A stretch of 64,000 nt of DNA from Eubacterium sp. (GTDB taxonomy: Bacteria > Bacillota > Clostridia > Lachnospirales > Lachnospiraceae). Positions 1-8,348 of this stretch are shown one piece after another. The stretch's first letter is position 1; each line of letters opens with the position of its first letter. A program made the position numbers and the translations under genes. The DNA lies in contig JAFRHL010000054.1 in the NCBI GenBank assembly GCA_017433295.1, forward strand, positions 46,332-110,331. Reading direction: 5' to 3'. The notes under the pieces were generated by a model that had not been told where the DNA came from, did no database searches, and was given only the letters and a program-made list of their open reading frames with translations.

Positions 1-936
1 GTGAGTATGAGTGTCTCGTCATTGACGGTGCTTCTGGCTGTCATCATGGCAGTGTTTCTGCTTTTGATGATCGTCGTCCTGATCATCGTGCTGAGGCTGA
101 CAGATACCATTAAGAAGGTTGATTTTTCAAAACTGAGGCAGGAAGAGGAGAATGTTTACGAGGAGGAGATCCGGAACATAGCCAACGAAGGGCATGAGCA
201 GGGAGCGATACTGGCGGATGAAGCCGAAATGATCTCCAATATCTTTGAATTCGGGGATATGGATGTCAAGGACGTGATGCAGTTCCGCCAGAAGATCGTA
301 GGCATAGAGAGCCATACTTCCCTGGAGGATGCCATCCGGTTTATGGTCAGCCAGCATTATTCCAGGTATCCGGTCTATGAGGAAGATCTGGATCATATTG
401 TGGGTCTTCTACACCTGAGGGATGCGGTAAAGTGCTATCTGGAGACTCCCGACAGGACCATTCTGGATATTATCCGCAAACCCTTTTATGTACATGAGGC
501 CATGGATATCAATGAGCTCTTGTCCAGGATGAAAGCAAATAAGAGCCATCTGGCCATCGTCCTTGACGAGTTCGGTCAGACCGCCGGTCTGGTGGCCATG
601 GAGGATATCCTGGAGACCATAGTGGGAGATATCCTTGATGAGTATGATGTGGAGGAAAAAGAGATCGTCCGCCTGTCGGATGATGTTTACATAGCCTCCG
701 GCATGATCCGGCTGGATGATCTGGAGGATGTTCTTGGCATCACATTTGATACGGAAGAGTTTGAGATCCTGAATGGCTTTCTGATCAATGAGATCGGCCA
801 CCAGCCCGAAACCGGGGAGCATGTTGAAGTACATTTTAAGGGTTATCGGTTCACTACTTCGGAACAGGCAAATAAGGTCCTGCGCCAGATAAGGATCGAG
901 AAGGAGGAGCCGGAGCCTGCCCTTGACGAAAAATAG
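1..936 (+). CDS. CBS-pair / CorC-HlyC domain membrane protein (5' end uncertain)
   Basis: This is a member of the HlyC/CorC (UPF0053, CNNM-related) family, whose members are linked to divalent cation export or regulation at the membrane. One hydrophobic segment lies at about residues 8-32, followed by two CBS domains (about 85-140 and 150-205) and a C-terminal CorC/HlyC domain (about 225-300) containing the typical LNGFLINEIGHQPETGE-like stretch. The usual four-helix DUF21/CNNM transmembrane domain is absent, so this is either a short single-pass version or the 3' part of a longer gene. The frame opens with GTG at base 1 and no upstream sequence is available, so the true start cannot be fixed. 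The family call is secure; the transport role is only inferred. Confidence 0.85.
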   Translation: MSMSVSSLTVLLAVIMAVFLLLMIVVLIIVLRLTDTIKKVDFSKLRQEEENVYEEEIRNIANEGHEQGAILADEAEMISNIFEFGDMDVKDVMQFRQKIVGIESHTSLEDAIRFMVSQHYSRYPVYEEDLDHIVGLLHLRDAVKCYLETPDRTILDIIRKPFYVHEAMDINELLSRMKANKSHLAIVLDEFGQTAGLVAMEDILETIVGDILDEYDVEEKEIVRLSDDVYIASGMIRLDDLEDVLGITFDTEEFEILNGFLINEIGHQPETGEHVEVHFKGYRFTTSEQANKVLRQIRIEKEEPEPALDEK

Positions 937-991
937 AATCAATGCTACTATGATGACTTGAGAATAATAATTAGAAAAGAGAGGAATACAT

Positions 992-1726
992 ATGTCCGGA
1001 CATTCCAAATTTGCCAATATCAAGCATAAAAAAGAGAAAAACGATGCAGCCAGGGGTAAGATATTTACTGTGATCGGAAGAGAGATTGCGGTAGCTGTGA
1101 AGGAGGGCGGTCCTGATCCTGCCAATAACAGCAAGCTTCGTGATGTGATTGCCAAGGCCAAGTCCAACAATATGCCCAATGACACCATCGAGCGGGGAAT
1201 CAAAAAGGCTGCGGGAGATGCTGAGTCTGTTAATTACGTACAGAATACCTATGAAGGCTATGGACCCAGCGGTATCGCCATTATCGTGGAGACTCTCACC
1301 GATAATAAGAACCGTACCGCTGCCAATGTCAGAGCAGCTTTTTCCAAGGGAAAGGGCAATATCGGAACCACAGGCTGTGTATCCTTCATGTTCCAGAAGA
1401 AGGGACAGATCATCGTGTCCAGGGAAGAATATGAGACAGATCCCGATGACTTTATGATGCTGGCCCTGGATGCGGGAGCGGAAGACTTTGTGGAGGAAGA
1501 GGACAGCTTTGAGATCCTGACGGATCCCGACAGCTTCGGAGAAGTCAGGGAAGCCCTGGAAAAAGAAGGGGTGCCCATGGCATCTGCAGAAGTGACCATG
1601 ATTCCCGACACTTACGTCAGCCTTACAGATCCTGAAGACATTAAGAACTTAAAGAGGACTCTGGATATGCTGGAAGAAGATGACGATGTCCAGGCGGTCT
1701 ACCATAACTGGGAAGAAGAGGACTGA
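992..1726 (+). CDS. yebC: YebC/PmpR family protein (TACO1-like)
   Basis: A 244-residue YebC/TACO1 family protein, the normal family length. The N terminus [14 protein letters not shown] and the following RGKIFT are the family signature, and the later stretch [19 protein letters not shown] is also typical. Family members have been described as transcription regulators and, more recently, as factors that help ribosomes translate difficult stretches such as polyproline; the sequence does not decide between these roles. The start has an AGAGAGG-type ribosome binding site about 7 bases upstream. A hairpin followed by a T-run lies shortly downstream, so the gene is probably the last of its transcript. 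Confidence 0.93.
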   Translation: MSGHSKFANIKHKKEKNDAARGKIFTVIGREIAVAVKEGGPDPANNSKLRDVIAKAKSNNMPNDTIERGIKKAAGDAESVNYVQNTYEGYGPSGIAIIVETLTDNKNRTAANVRAAFSKGKGNIGTTGCVSFMFQKKGQIIVSREEYETDPDDFMMLALDAGAEDFVEEEDSFEILTDPDSFGEVREALEKEGVPMASAEVTMIPDTYVSLTDPEDIKNLKRTLDMLEEDDDVQAVYHNWEEED

Positions 1727-1765
1727 CATTTCCGGTCCCCTTCCCTTACAGGGGAAGTCTCCGGT

Positions 1766-1794
1766 GAAAAGGAAGCCTTTTCCCTTGCTTTTTT
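1766..1794 (+). terminator. Rho-independent terminator after yebC
   Basis: A perfect 7-base stem (GAAAAGG / CCTTTTC) with a 3-base loop is followed by CCTTGCTTTTTT. The T-run overlaps the -35 box of the next promoter, so the two units are packed back to back. Confidence 0.65.
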
Positions 1795-1813
1795 CCGGTG
1801 GATATACTATAAT
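1785..1813 (+). promoter_or_regulatory. Sigma-A-like promoter for the amino acid ABC transporter
   Basis: TTGCTT (1785-1790), a 17-base spacer and TATAAT (1808-1813). Transcription would start near 1820, giving a leader of about 75 bases that contains a small GCGGCA/TGCCGC hairpin before the ribosome binding site. Confidence 0.7.
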
Positions 1814-1891
1814 ACTTTAGTGCGACAGTTTGCTAAACAGAGAATGCGGCATCCTGCCGCCGGAGTAAACGTATTTATGAAAAGGAGAATG

Positions 1892-2764
1892 ATGATGAAG
1901 AAGTTTTTTGCAACATTACTTGCAGCTATTATGTGTGCCGGTCTGCTGACAGGCTGCGGCGGTTCAGGGGACAAGGCTGCGGAAGGGACAACAGCAGCCG
2001 CATCCGGTGATTCCGACTGGGCTTACATCCAGGATAAGGGCGAGATGACAATCGGTATGACCCTTTTCGCTCCCATGAATTACTACGATGACAACAATGA
2101 ATTTGTCGGCTTTGACACAGAGCTTGCCAATGCAGTGTCAGATAAGATCGGCATTAAGGTAAAGTTTGAAGAGATTAACTGGGATGCCAAGGAGGTTGAG
2201 CTTAACTCCAAGAATATTGACTGTATCTGGAACGGTATGTGCATTACCGAGGAAAGAAAGCAGAATATGAGTATTACTAATCCCTACCTGATGAATACAC
2301 AGGCTATGGTTATGAAGGCTGACCGGGAAGCAGAGATCATGAAAGATGTATCCGGCCTGACCATTACTGCCGAAGCCGGATCCACCGGTGAGGGCAAGAT
2401 CGACGGAAGTATCGAAGATGATGATACCGTTAAGGTTTCAGCCCATGAGTATTTTGCCAACTCCAATTATGTAGCTGTTGATTCCATGGCAAAGGCCCTG
2501 ATGGAAGTTAAGTCCGGAACTGCCGACGTTGCGGTTGTTGACAGTGTGTGCGCCCTGGCAATGGTTCGTCCTGATTCTGATTATTCTGATATGGTTGTTA
2601 ATATGGACAATCAGTTTGGTGACCAGGAATACGGAATCGCATTCCGTAAGGGAAGTGACGCCACAGAGGTTGTTAACAAGGCCATCGCGGACCTTTATGA
2701 GGAAGGCGTGGTAGAAGAGATCGCAGCTAAGTATGGTCTTACCGATGCCCTGATCAAGAAGTAA
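1892..2764 (+). CDS. Polar amino acid ABC transporter substrate-binding lipoprotein
   Basis: A family 3 solute-binding protein (SBP_bac_3), the extracellular receptor of an amino acid importer. The signal peptide ends in the lipobox LLTGC, with the lipidated cysteine at about residue 22 from this start, followed by an Ala/Gly/Ser-rich linker. The ligand-binding fold includes GFDTELANAVSDKIG, IDCIWNGMCITEERKQN and DVAVVDS. An open frame extends back to 1820, but AGGAG at 1882-1886 fits a start at 1892 or 1895, and these starts give a normal lipoprotein signal. The permease and ATPase genes follow. The substrate is probably glutamine, cystine or another polar amino acid; the sequence does not say which. 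Confidence 0.92.
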   Translation: MMKKFFATLLAAIMCAGLLTGCGGSGDKAAEGTTAAASGDSDWAYIQDKGEMTIGMTLFAPMNYYDDNNEFVGFDTELANAVSDKIGIKVKFEEINWDAKEVELNSKNIDCIWNGMCITEERKQNMSITNPYLMNTQAMVMKADREAEIMKDVSGLTITAEAGSTGEGKIDGSIEDDDTVKVSAHEYFANSNYVAVDSMAKALMEVKSGTADVAVVDSVCALAMVRPDSDYSDMVVNMDNQFGDQEYGIAFRKGSDATEVVNKAIADLYEEGVVEEIAAKYGLTDALIKK

Positions 2765-2798
2765 TTTTCACCGAATAATATTTAGAAACATATTCATC

Positions 2799-2851
2799 AG
2801 AATCCGGTTTTCCTTTACTGCTTTTCGTTAAGGAAGCCCGGATTCTTTTAT
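2799..2851 (+). terminator. Intra-operon hairpin between binding protein and permease
   Basis: Long inverted arms (2799-2815 and 2830-2846) starting AGAATCCGG and ending CCGGATTCT are followed by TTTTA. It lies between the binding-protein gene and its permease, where partial termination would give more receptor than membrane component, as is common in such operons. Confidence 0.7.
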
Positions 2852-2894
2852 CAGATGGGAGAAAGATTTTCCATCAGAGAGAGAGGAACATATT

Positions 2895-3539
2895 ATGATG
2901 GGTCCCAGCCCCCTCGAATCATTATCAACTGGTTTTATTCTAAATGTACAGCTCTTTGTCATCACTCTGGTACTGGCTCTGCCTCTGGGACTGGTGGTTA
3001 CATTTTTCTCCATGTCCAGGTTCAGGCCGGTCAAATATATTACAAGGATATACATATGGATCATCCGTGGTACGCCGCTCATGCTGCAGCTTTTTGTGAT
3101 CTTGTATGCTCCGGGTCTGCTTTTTGAAATTCCCATGTCATCGAGATTTACCGCTGCGGTGATAGCCTTTGTGATCAATTATTCCGCCTATTTTTCCGAG
3201 ATCTACAGGGCTGGAATCGAGAGTATTTCCAAAGGACAATATGAGGCCGGCCAGGTGCTTGGTATGACCAGGTCCCAGATCTTTTTTAAAGTAATCCTTC
3301 TTCAGGTGATCAAACGGATTGTTCCTCCCATGGGCAATGAAGTAATCACCCTGGCCAAGGATACAGCCCTGGCAAGAGTAATCGGTGTTGCCGAGATTAT
3401 TATGAGCGCGGAGCGCTTTACCAAACAGGGTCTCATCTGGCCTCTGTTTTCCACAGGCCTCTTCTTCCTGGTGTTTAACGGAATCCTCACCCTGCTGCTG
3501 GGCCGGGTTGAGAAGAAGATGGATTATTTTAAGGTGTAA
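2895..3539 (+). CDS. Polar amino acid ABC transporter permease (HisM/GlnP type)
   Basis: A 214-residue membrane permease of the His/Glu/Gln/Arg/opine family, with about five membrane-spanning helices. The cytoplasmic EAA loop [20 protein letters not shown], which docks on the ATPase, is intact. The N-terminal [17 protein letters not shown] and the [14 protein letters not shown] stretch are typical of the family. The ATG at 2895 follows GAGAGAGGAAC. The stop is 13 bases before the ATPase start, and the ATPase ribosome binding site lies in this gap, so the two are co-transcribed. Only one permease gene is present, so the transporter probably uses a homodimer. Confidence 0.93.
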   Translation: MMGPSPLESLSTGFILNVQLFVITLVLALPLGLVVTFFSMSRFRPVKYITRIYIWIIRGTPLMLQLFVILYAPGLLFEIPMSSRFTAAVIAFVINYSAYFSEIYRAGIESISKGQYEAGQVLGMTRSQIFFKVILLQVIKRIVPPMGNEVITLAKDTALARVIGVAEIIMSAERFTKQGLIWPLFSTGLFFLVFNGILTLLLGRVEKKMDYFKV

Positions 3540-3552
3540 GGAGGATGAGATC

Positions 3553-4338
3553 ATGGCTGTTTTGGAAGTAAAAAACCTGAAGAAAAATTTCGGAAGTCTG
3601 GAAGTATTAAAGGGAATTGATTTTTCTCTGGAAAAGGGAGAAGCCCTCTCCATGATCGGTGCCTCCGGCAGCGGAAAGACCACACTGCTGCGGTGTCTGA
3701 ATTTCCTGGAGAAACCTACCGGGGGCCAGATTCTTGTAAAAGGACAGACGATCTATGATTCTGCCGATACAAGATCTGCTTCGGAGGCAGAGATACGAAA
3801 GAACCGTCTGCATTTTGGCATGGTATTCCAGTCCTTTAACCTGTTTCCTCAATATACGGCCCTTAGAAACTGTACTCTGGCTAAAGAGCTGGCAGCAAAG
3901 GAACGCACAGGGTTTAAAGAGAATAAAAAGAAGATACAGGAAGAGATCAATGAGGAGGGAATAGCCATACTTAACAGTGTGGGGCTGGGAGACAAGATAG
4001 ATTATTATCCCCACCAGCTATCCGGAGGACAGCAGCAGAGGGTGGCCATTGCCAGGGCCCTGATGCTTCAGCCGGATATCCTCTGCTTCGACGAGCCCAC
4101 CTCGGCCCTGGACCCGGAGCTTACCGGCGAGGTCCTTAAGGTGATCCGGAGTCTTGCGGACAAGCATACTACCATGGTTATAGTCACCCATGAGATGCAG
4201 TTCGCAAAGGATGTTTCTGATAAGGTATTATTTATGGATCAGGGGAAGGTAGTGGAATACGGTACACCGGCCCAGGTATTCGAGAATCCGAGGGAAGAAA
4301 GGACAAAGCAGTTCCTTTTAAGATATTTTGAAAACTAA
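3553..4338 (+). CDS. Polar amino acid ABC transporter ATP-binding protein
   Basis: The 261-residue ATPase of the importer. Walker A GASGSGKT lies at residues 36-43; the signature [15 protein letters not shown], the Walker [12 protein letters not shown] and a switch histidine (IVTHEM) follow. A longer open frame begins at 3508, but ATG at 3553 is preceded by GGAGGATGA and gives the normal family N terminus [14 protein letters not shown]. An insertion rich in Lys and Glu (about residues 105-140, including [17 protein letters not shown]) is longer than in the shortest family members but is common in clostridial homologues. Confidence 0.94.
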   Translation: MAVLEVKNLKKNFGSLEVLKGIDFSLEKGEALSMIGASGSGKTTLLRCLNFLEKPTGGQILVKGQTIYDSADTRSASEAEIRKNRLHFGMVFQSFNLFPQYTALRNCTLAKELAAKERTGFKENKKKIQEEINEEGIAILNSVGLGDKIDYYPHQLSGGQQQRVAIARALMLQPDILCFDEPTSALDPELTGEVLKVIRSLADKHTTMVIVTHEMQFAKDVSDKVLFMDQGKVVEYGTPAQVFENPREERTKQFLLRYFEN

Positions 4339-4352
4339 TAAAGGTATTATTC

Positions 4353-5426
4353 ATGGATAATTATACAGTGTATGTGCCCTCTTATACGGTAGGGGAGACA
4401 GCTTATCAAAAAATACCGGAGTACGCTTGTCTTTACGGTACAAAAGCAGTGGTCATCGGAGGCAGGAAGGCCATGGCTGCCGCAAAGGAAAGGATCCTTT
4501 CGGCGGTAAAAGAGTCAGTTCTTGAGGTAACGGATTTTATCTGCTATGGCACAGAGTGCAGCTTTGAGGCTGCCGCCAGGCTGGAAGAACTGCCCGCCGT
4601 CAGACAGGCTGATATGATATTCGCAGTGGGAGGAGGCAAGGCCATAGATACCTGCAAGCTGGTGAGCCTTGATCTTTCTAAGCCTTATTTCGCTTTCCCC
4701 ACCATTGCTTCCAACTGTGCCGCGGCTTCCTCCTTATCGATTGTATACCATGAGGATGGTTCCTTCTGTGATTTTGTACATTTTCTGAATTCCGCCCGGC
4801 ATGTTTTTATCGATACCCGGATTATCGCCGAGGCGCCCCGCCGGTATCTGTGGGCCGGGATAGGAGATACCTGCGCCAAGTATTATGAAGTGGACATTTC
4901 TGCCAGGGGAGAGGAACTGGAGCATCATCTGGCCCTGGGGGTCCATATGAGCAGGATGTGTATGGAGACCCTGGTCCGTCATGGTAAACAGGCCCTTGCT
5001 GATAATACAGCCGGCAGGCCTTCTTATGATCTGGCCCAGGCGGCTCTGGCCATAATAATCACCACCGGCTGGGTGTCCATGCTGGTGGCCAGGAACCATA
5101 CCATGGATTATAACGGCGGTATGGCCCATGCCTTCTTTTATGGGCTGTGCAGCCTTCCCGGCTTTGATGAAGACCATCTGCATGGTGTGGTGGTGAGCTT
5201 CGGTATTCTGGTCCTGCTGATGATGGACGGCAGGGAGGACGAATGCAGAAGGCTTCAGGAGTTCAACCGGCAGGTGGGCCTTCCCGTGACCCTTTCTGAT
5301 ATCGGCGTGACCCTTGAACAGGTTGCCGCCTGCGCCTCCATCATGACTAAAGATGAGGATCTTATTCACTATCCCTACCGGGTGTCGGAGGAGATGATCC
5401 TTGAAGCGGTAGAAAAGCTTATTTAG
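4353..5426 (+). CDS. Iron-containing alcohol dehydrogenase family protein (GldA/YbdH-like)
   Basis: A 357-residue group III metal-dependent dehydrogenase. The dinucleotide-binding motif GGGKAID is at residues 93-99. Likely metal ligands are Asp172 (in GDTCAKYYE), His259 (MAHAFFYG) and His275 (DEDHLHGV), all in the expected order. Overall it resembles glycerol dehydrogenase and the E. coli hydroxycarboxylate dehydrogenase YbdH/HcxA more than the ethanol or butanol dehydrogenases. It starts 15 bases after the ABC ATPase stop, so it may be co-transcribed with the transporter and act on a metabolite of the imported compound. The substrate is not known. Confidence 0.85.
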   Translation: MDNYTVYVPSYTVGETAYQKIPEYACLYGTKAVVIGGRKAMAAAKERILSAVKESVLEVTDFICYGTECSFEAAARLEELPAVRQADMIFAVGGGKAIDTCKLVSLDLSKPYFAFPTIASNCAAASSLSIVYHEDGSFCDFVHFLNSARHVFIDTRIIAEAPRRYLWAGIGDTCAKYYEVDISARGEELEHHLALGVHMSRMCMETLVRHGKQALADNTAGRPSYDLAQAALAIIITTGWVSMLVARNHTMDYNGGMAHAFFYGLCSLPGFDEDHLHGVVVSFGILVLLMMDGREDECRRLQEFNRQVGLPVTLSDIGVTLEQVAACASIMTKDEDLIHYPYRVSEEMILEAVEKLI

Positions 5427-5533
5427 GATACTTGCCGGGGCAATCCTGATGGGTTTTAAACTGTCACATTTTCGACACATATAGGATATATAATCATACA
5501 TTACATATAATAAATACCAAAGGAGGTGTTTTT

Positions 5534-6250
5534 ATGGGTTATGGATATGGATACGGATACGGCATGATGTATTTTGACTGGACCTATATTCTGGTGATTA
5601 TCGGCATAGTCATTACTATGATTGCCTCTTCTAAAGTAAAAACGACTTACGCAAAGTTTCAGAAGGTAAGGAGCCATTCCGGGATTACGGCAGCGCAGGC
5701 TGCGGAAAGGATCCTGCACGGAGCCGGCATCTACGATGTTTCCATCCAGCATATAGCAGGGAATCTTACTGATAATTATGATCCCAGAAGCAGAGTGCTC
5801 CATCTGTCTGATTCCACTTATCAGTCCACCTCCGTGGCAGCCATCGGTGTTGCCGCCCATGAGTGCGGCCATGCCATTCAGCATGCCAATGGATACGCCC
5901 CGTTAAGAGTAAGGGGGGCTATCGTTCCGGTGGTGAATTTCGGGTCGGTCCTTTCCTGGCCGATCATTCTTATTGGTGTTTTTCTGAGCTTTAACCAGAC
6001 TCTGATCAATGTGGGGATCATCCTTTTTTCCCTGACCGTACTCTTTCATCTGATCACCCTGCCGGTGGAGTTTGATGCTTCAGCCAGGGCCTTAAGGATC
6101 CTCGGGGACTCCCATCTCCTCTATGATGATGAAGTGGCAGGGGCTAAAAAGGTATTAACCGCGGCAGCCATGACATATGTGGCGGCAGCGGCGGCATCCC
6201 TGCTTCAGCTTTTGAGGCTTCTGCTCCTCTTTGGCCGGAGAAGAAACTGA
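5534..6250 (+). CDS. Neutral zinc metallopeptidase, membrane-bound (YugP-like)
   Basis: A 238-residue member of the zinc metallopeptidase_2 (YugP) family. The zinc motif HECGH is at residues 109-113, one helix anchors the N terminus (about 16-32) and two or three more lie in the C-terminal half. The first ten residues are a Gly-Tyr alternation (GYGYGYGYG), an unusual low-complexity start. AGGAGG lies 8-13 bases before the ATG. The last base of its stop codon is shared with the ATG of the next gene (ATGATGAA context), which suggests translational coupling to rlmH. Its substrate is unknown. Confidence 0.88.
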   Translation: MGYGYGYGYGMMYFDWTYILVIIGIVITMIASSKVKTTYAKFQKVRSHSGITAAQAAERILHGAGIYDVSIQHIAGNLTDNYDPRSRVLHLSDSTYQSTSVAAIGVAAHECGHAIQHANGYAPLRVRGAIVPVVNFGSVLSWPIILIGVFLSFNQTLINVGIILFSLTVLFHLITLPVEFDASARALRILGDSHLLYDDEVAGAKKVLTAAAMTYVAAAAASLLQLLRLLLLFGRRRN

Positions 6251-6708
6251 TGAAAGATATCAAGATCATCTGTGTGGGAAAGATCAAAGAAGCCTATCTG
6301 GCTGACGGGATCGGAGCCCAGCTGGCTGCCATCCGGAAGAAGTATCCGGCAGTGGTTATTGAATGCAGAGATGAGCCGACCCCTGATGCCGCATCCGGTG
6401 CGGAAGAAAGAATGATCAAAGAGAAAGAGGGAGAGCGTATCCTGGCCCGCATCCGGGAAGAGGACTATGTGGCGGCTCTATGTATTGACGGAAAGCATTA
6501 TGACACAAGCTCATGGTTTGCCCATATGGATCATATCAGGGACCGGATATCCGGATCCCTGATCTTTGTGATAGGGGGATCTTTAGGTCTGTCGGAGTCC
6601 GTCATCAGACTGGCCGATGAGAAACTCAGCTTTTCCTCCATGACTTTTCCCCACCAGCTTATGCGGCTTATCCTCATGGAGCAGCTTGCCGGCTGGGCCG
6701 GACATTAG
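6250..6708 (+). CDS. RlmH-family SPOUT methyltransferase, C-terminally truncated (copy 1)
   Basis: This is an RlmH homologue; RlmH methylates N3 of pseudouridine 1915 in helix 69 of 23S rRNA. The cofactor-binding part of the knot is well kept: FVIGGSLGL (residues 106-114) and LSFSSMTFPHQLMRLILMEQ (126-145). It ends abruptly with LAGWAGH in place of the family's YRAFKIxxGEPYHK tail, which contributes to the active site in known RlmH dimers. The early EYxKRL motif is also missing (GIGAQLAAIRKKY instead). The other reading frames after EQ do not restore the tail, so this is not a simple frameshift. A second RlmH-like gene at 10059-10499 keeps exactly the parts lost here. It converges on the flippase gene with 15 bases between stops. 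Confidence 0.85.
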   Translation: MKDIKIICVGKIKEAYLADGIGAQLAAIRKKYPAVVIECRDEPTPDAASGAEERMIKEKEGERILARIREEDYVAALCIDGKHYDTSSWFAHMDHIRDRISGSLIFVIGGSLGLSESVIRLADEKLSFSSMTFPHQLMRLILMEQLAGWAGH

Positions 6709-6723
6709 ATCTGCTCTTTTTCA

Positions 6724-8265
6724 TCAGGCTTTAACGGAAATGAAAAGGATGGCCAGGGCAAATACCAGGCTGTAACCCAGACCGCTGATGCCCATATTGA
6801 GCAGGGGAGGCCATGAGGTCGCCTGGCTCAGATACCTGCAGGCATACTGTGACAGCCAGCCTGCTGACAGAGACAGGGCCGTGGGAAACAAGAGTGTCTT
6901 TTCTACGGAGAAGTCAAAGAAGGTGATCTGCAGCAGGGAAAAGAGATCCAGCAGCAGCTGCAGGATAAACCCGGCGATCATACCATAGAGGTAGCCTTTA
7001 ATGCCGGCGGAAGGAATAAACAGGAAGATACAGGCGATCCTTACCGTCACACAGAGAAGGCTGTGATACATGGTTTTTCTGGTATAACCAAAGCCGTTAA
7101 GCATACTCATAATGGTTGACGCAGCATACATGAATGGGCATATGGCTGCGAAGGTATAGATGTACTGGCCCGCTGTCCGGCTGTGAAATATGACTTCTCC
7201 CAGCATATTTCCGTAAAATAAAAAGACAAAGGAACTGAAGATCCCCAGGACAATACAATAGTGAAGACTTTTTGAGATGGTATATCTGATCTGTACCATC
7301 TTTTTTTGTTTATAGGAGGCCGAGATGGCCGGAAGCAGCATAACAGACAGAGAATTCGTTATGGTCGCCGGGAAGAAAAGAAAAGGAAAAGCCATTCCCG
7401 TCAGTGTCCCGTAGCTTTCCAGAGCCAGGTCCTGGCTGCCGTAAAAGCCTGTCAGTACCAGAGGGATCAATACAGCTTCCAGGCTGCTGACCAGGGTCAG
7501 GGAAAAATGATTGATGGTCAGGGGAATACTGAAGGTAAAAAACTCATTTAACATAGTTTTTGCGGGAATGATGTTTTCCTTCTTTTCAATAATTCGGCCC
7601 CTTCCGGAGAAGCTTCTTCTTCTGATTTTATTTCTTCCTGCGGTAAATAAACAGGCCAGGATACTGTAAATACAGGACAGGCCTTCTCCGATGACCATCC
7701 CCCAGATGGCCAGGGAAGCATCAGCATGCCGGGTGAATAATGTGACAGATAAGAAACAGATTCCTCCGACCCGGGAGATTTGCTCGATGAGCTGGCTGGC
7801 AGCAGCCACTGAAGACTTTCCGGAACCCAGATAGTATCCGTGGATGCAGGACTTTAAAGCCGCAAAGGGTAGTGCCAGGGAGGAAATCTGCAAAGCCTTT
7901 GCACAGGAAGCATTTTTTAGCAGATATCTGCAAATGAATCCCGAGCTGACATAAAGCAGAAGGGCCAGAAACAGAGAAAAAGAAACCATGATGATGCTGA
8001 CATAGCGCAGGAGTTTTATAGCATTTTTTTCCTGTTTGCAGGATAAATAACGGGAAGTCATATTGGAAACCCCGGTCTCGGATCCGTGGCAGATCAGGGT
8101 AAAGCAAAGGGCATATATAGGGAAAATGAGAGAATAAATTCCCAGTTCTCTGGCACCAATCAGGTCTGCCAGGAATATTCTGTTATAGAAGCCCAGTATT
8201 CTGGAAAGAAATCCGGATATGGTAAGAAGAAGAGTGCCGGTCAGTATTGTCTTTTTGTAGGACAT
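6724..8265 (-). CDS. SpoVB/MurJ-like polysaccharide flippase (MOP superfamily)
   Basis: A 513-residue integral membrane protein with about 12-14 hydrophobic helices, of the oligosaccharide flippase group that includes SpoVB and Wzx. The opening GTLLLTISGFLSRILGFYNRIFLADLIGARELGIYSL is typical of SpoVB-like proteins, and FPIYAL follows. It would move lipid-linked saccharides across the membrane for wall or spore cortex synthesis. An AAAGGA ribosome binding site precedes its start on the - strand. It is transcribed away from the cysteine desulfurase gene. A second flippase of the same superfamily is at 52252-53988. The exact substrate is unknown. Confidence 0.85.
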   Translation of the reverse strand: MSYKKTILTGTLLLTISGFLSRILGFYNRIFLADLIGARELGIYSLIFPIYALCFTLICHGSETGVSNMTSRYLSCKQEKNAIKLLRYVSIIMVSFSLFLALLLYVSSGFICRYLLKNASCAKALQISSLALPFAALKSCIHGYYLGSGKSSVAAASQLIEQISRVGGICFLSVTLFTRHADASLAIWGMVIGEGLSCIYSILACLFTAGRNKIRRRSFSGRGRIIEKKENIIPAKTMLNEFFTFSIPLTINHFSLTLVSSLEAVLIPLVLTGFYGSQDLALESYGTLTGMAFPFLFFPATITNSLSVMLLPAISASYKQKKMVQIRYTISKSLHYCIVLGIFSSFVFLFYGNMLGEVIFHSRTAGQYIYTFAAICPFMYAASTIMSMLNGFGYTRKTMYHSLLCVTVRIACIFLFIPSAGIKGYLYGMIAGFILQLLLDLFSLLQITFFDFSVEKTLLFPTALSLSAGWLSQYACRYLSQATSWPPLLNMGISGLGYSLVFALAILFISVKA

Positions 8266-8276
8266 AATATGTTCCT

Positions 8277-8305
8277 TTGTCCGGGAGTTCTTTATAGAAT
8301 ATGAT
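8277..8305 (+). promoter_or_regulatory. Probable promoter for the cysteine desulfurase gene
   Basis: TTGTCC (8277-8282), a 17-base spacer and TATGAT (8300-8305) lie in the short divergent region between the flippase and the desulfurase. Confidence 0.5.
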
Positions 8306-8348
8306 AAAAACGGGAAAAATAGAATCTGCGAGAACAGGAGTTTTGATT

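Noticed and set aside
6250-6708. A simple frameshift as the cause of the short RlmH copy 1.
   Set aside because: The following bases in the other two frames do not encode the missing tail.
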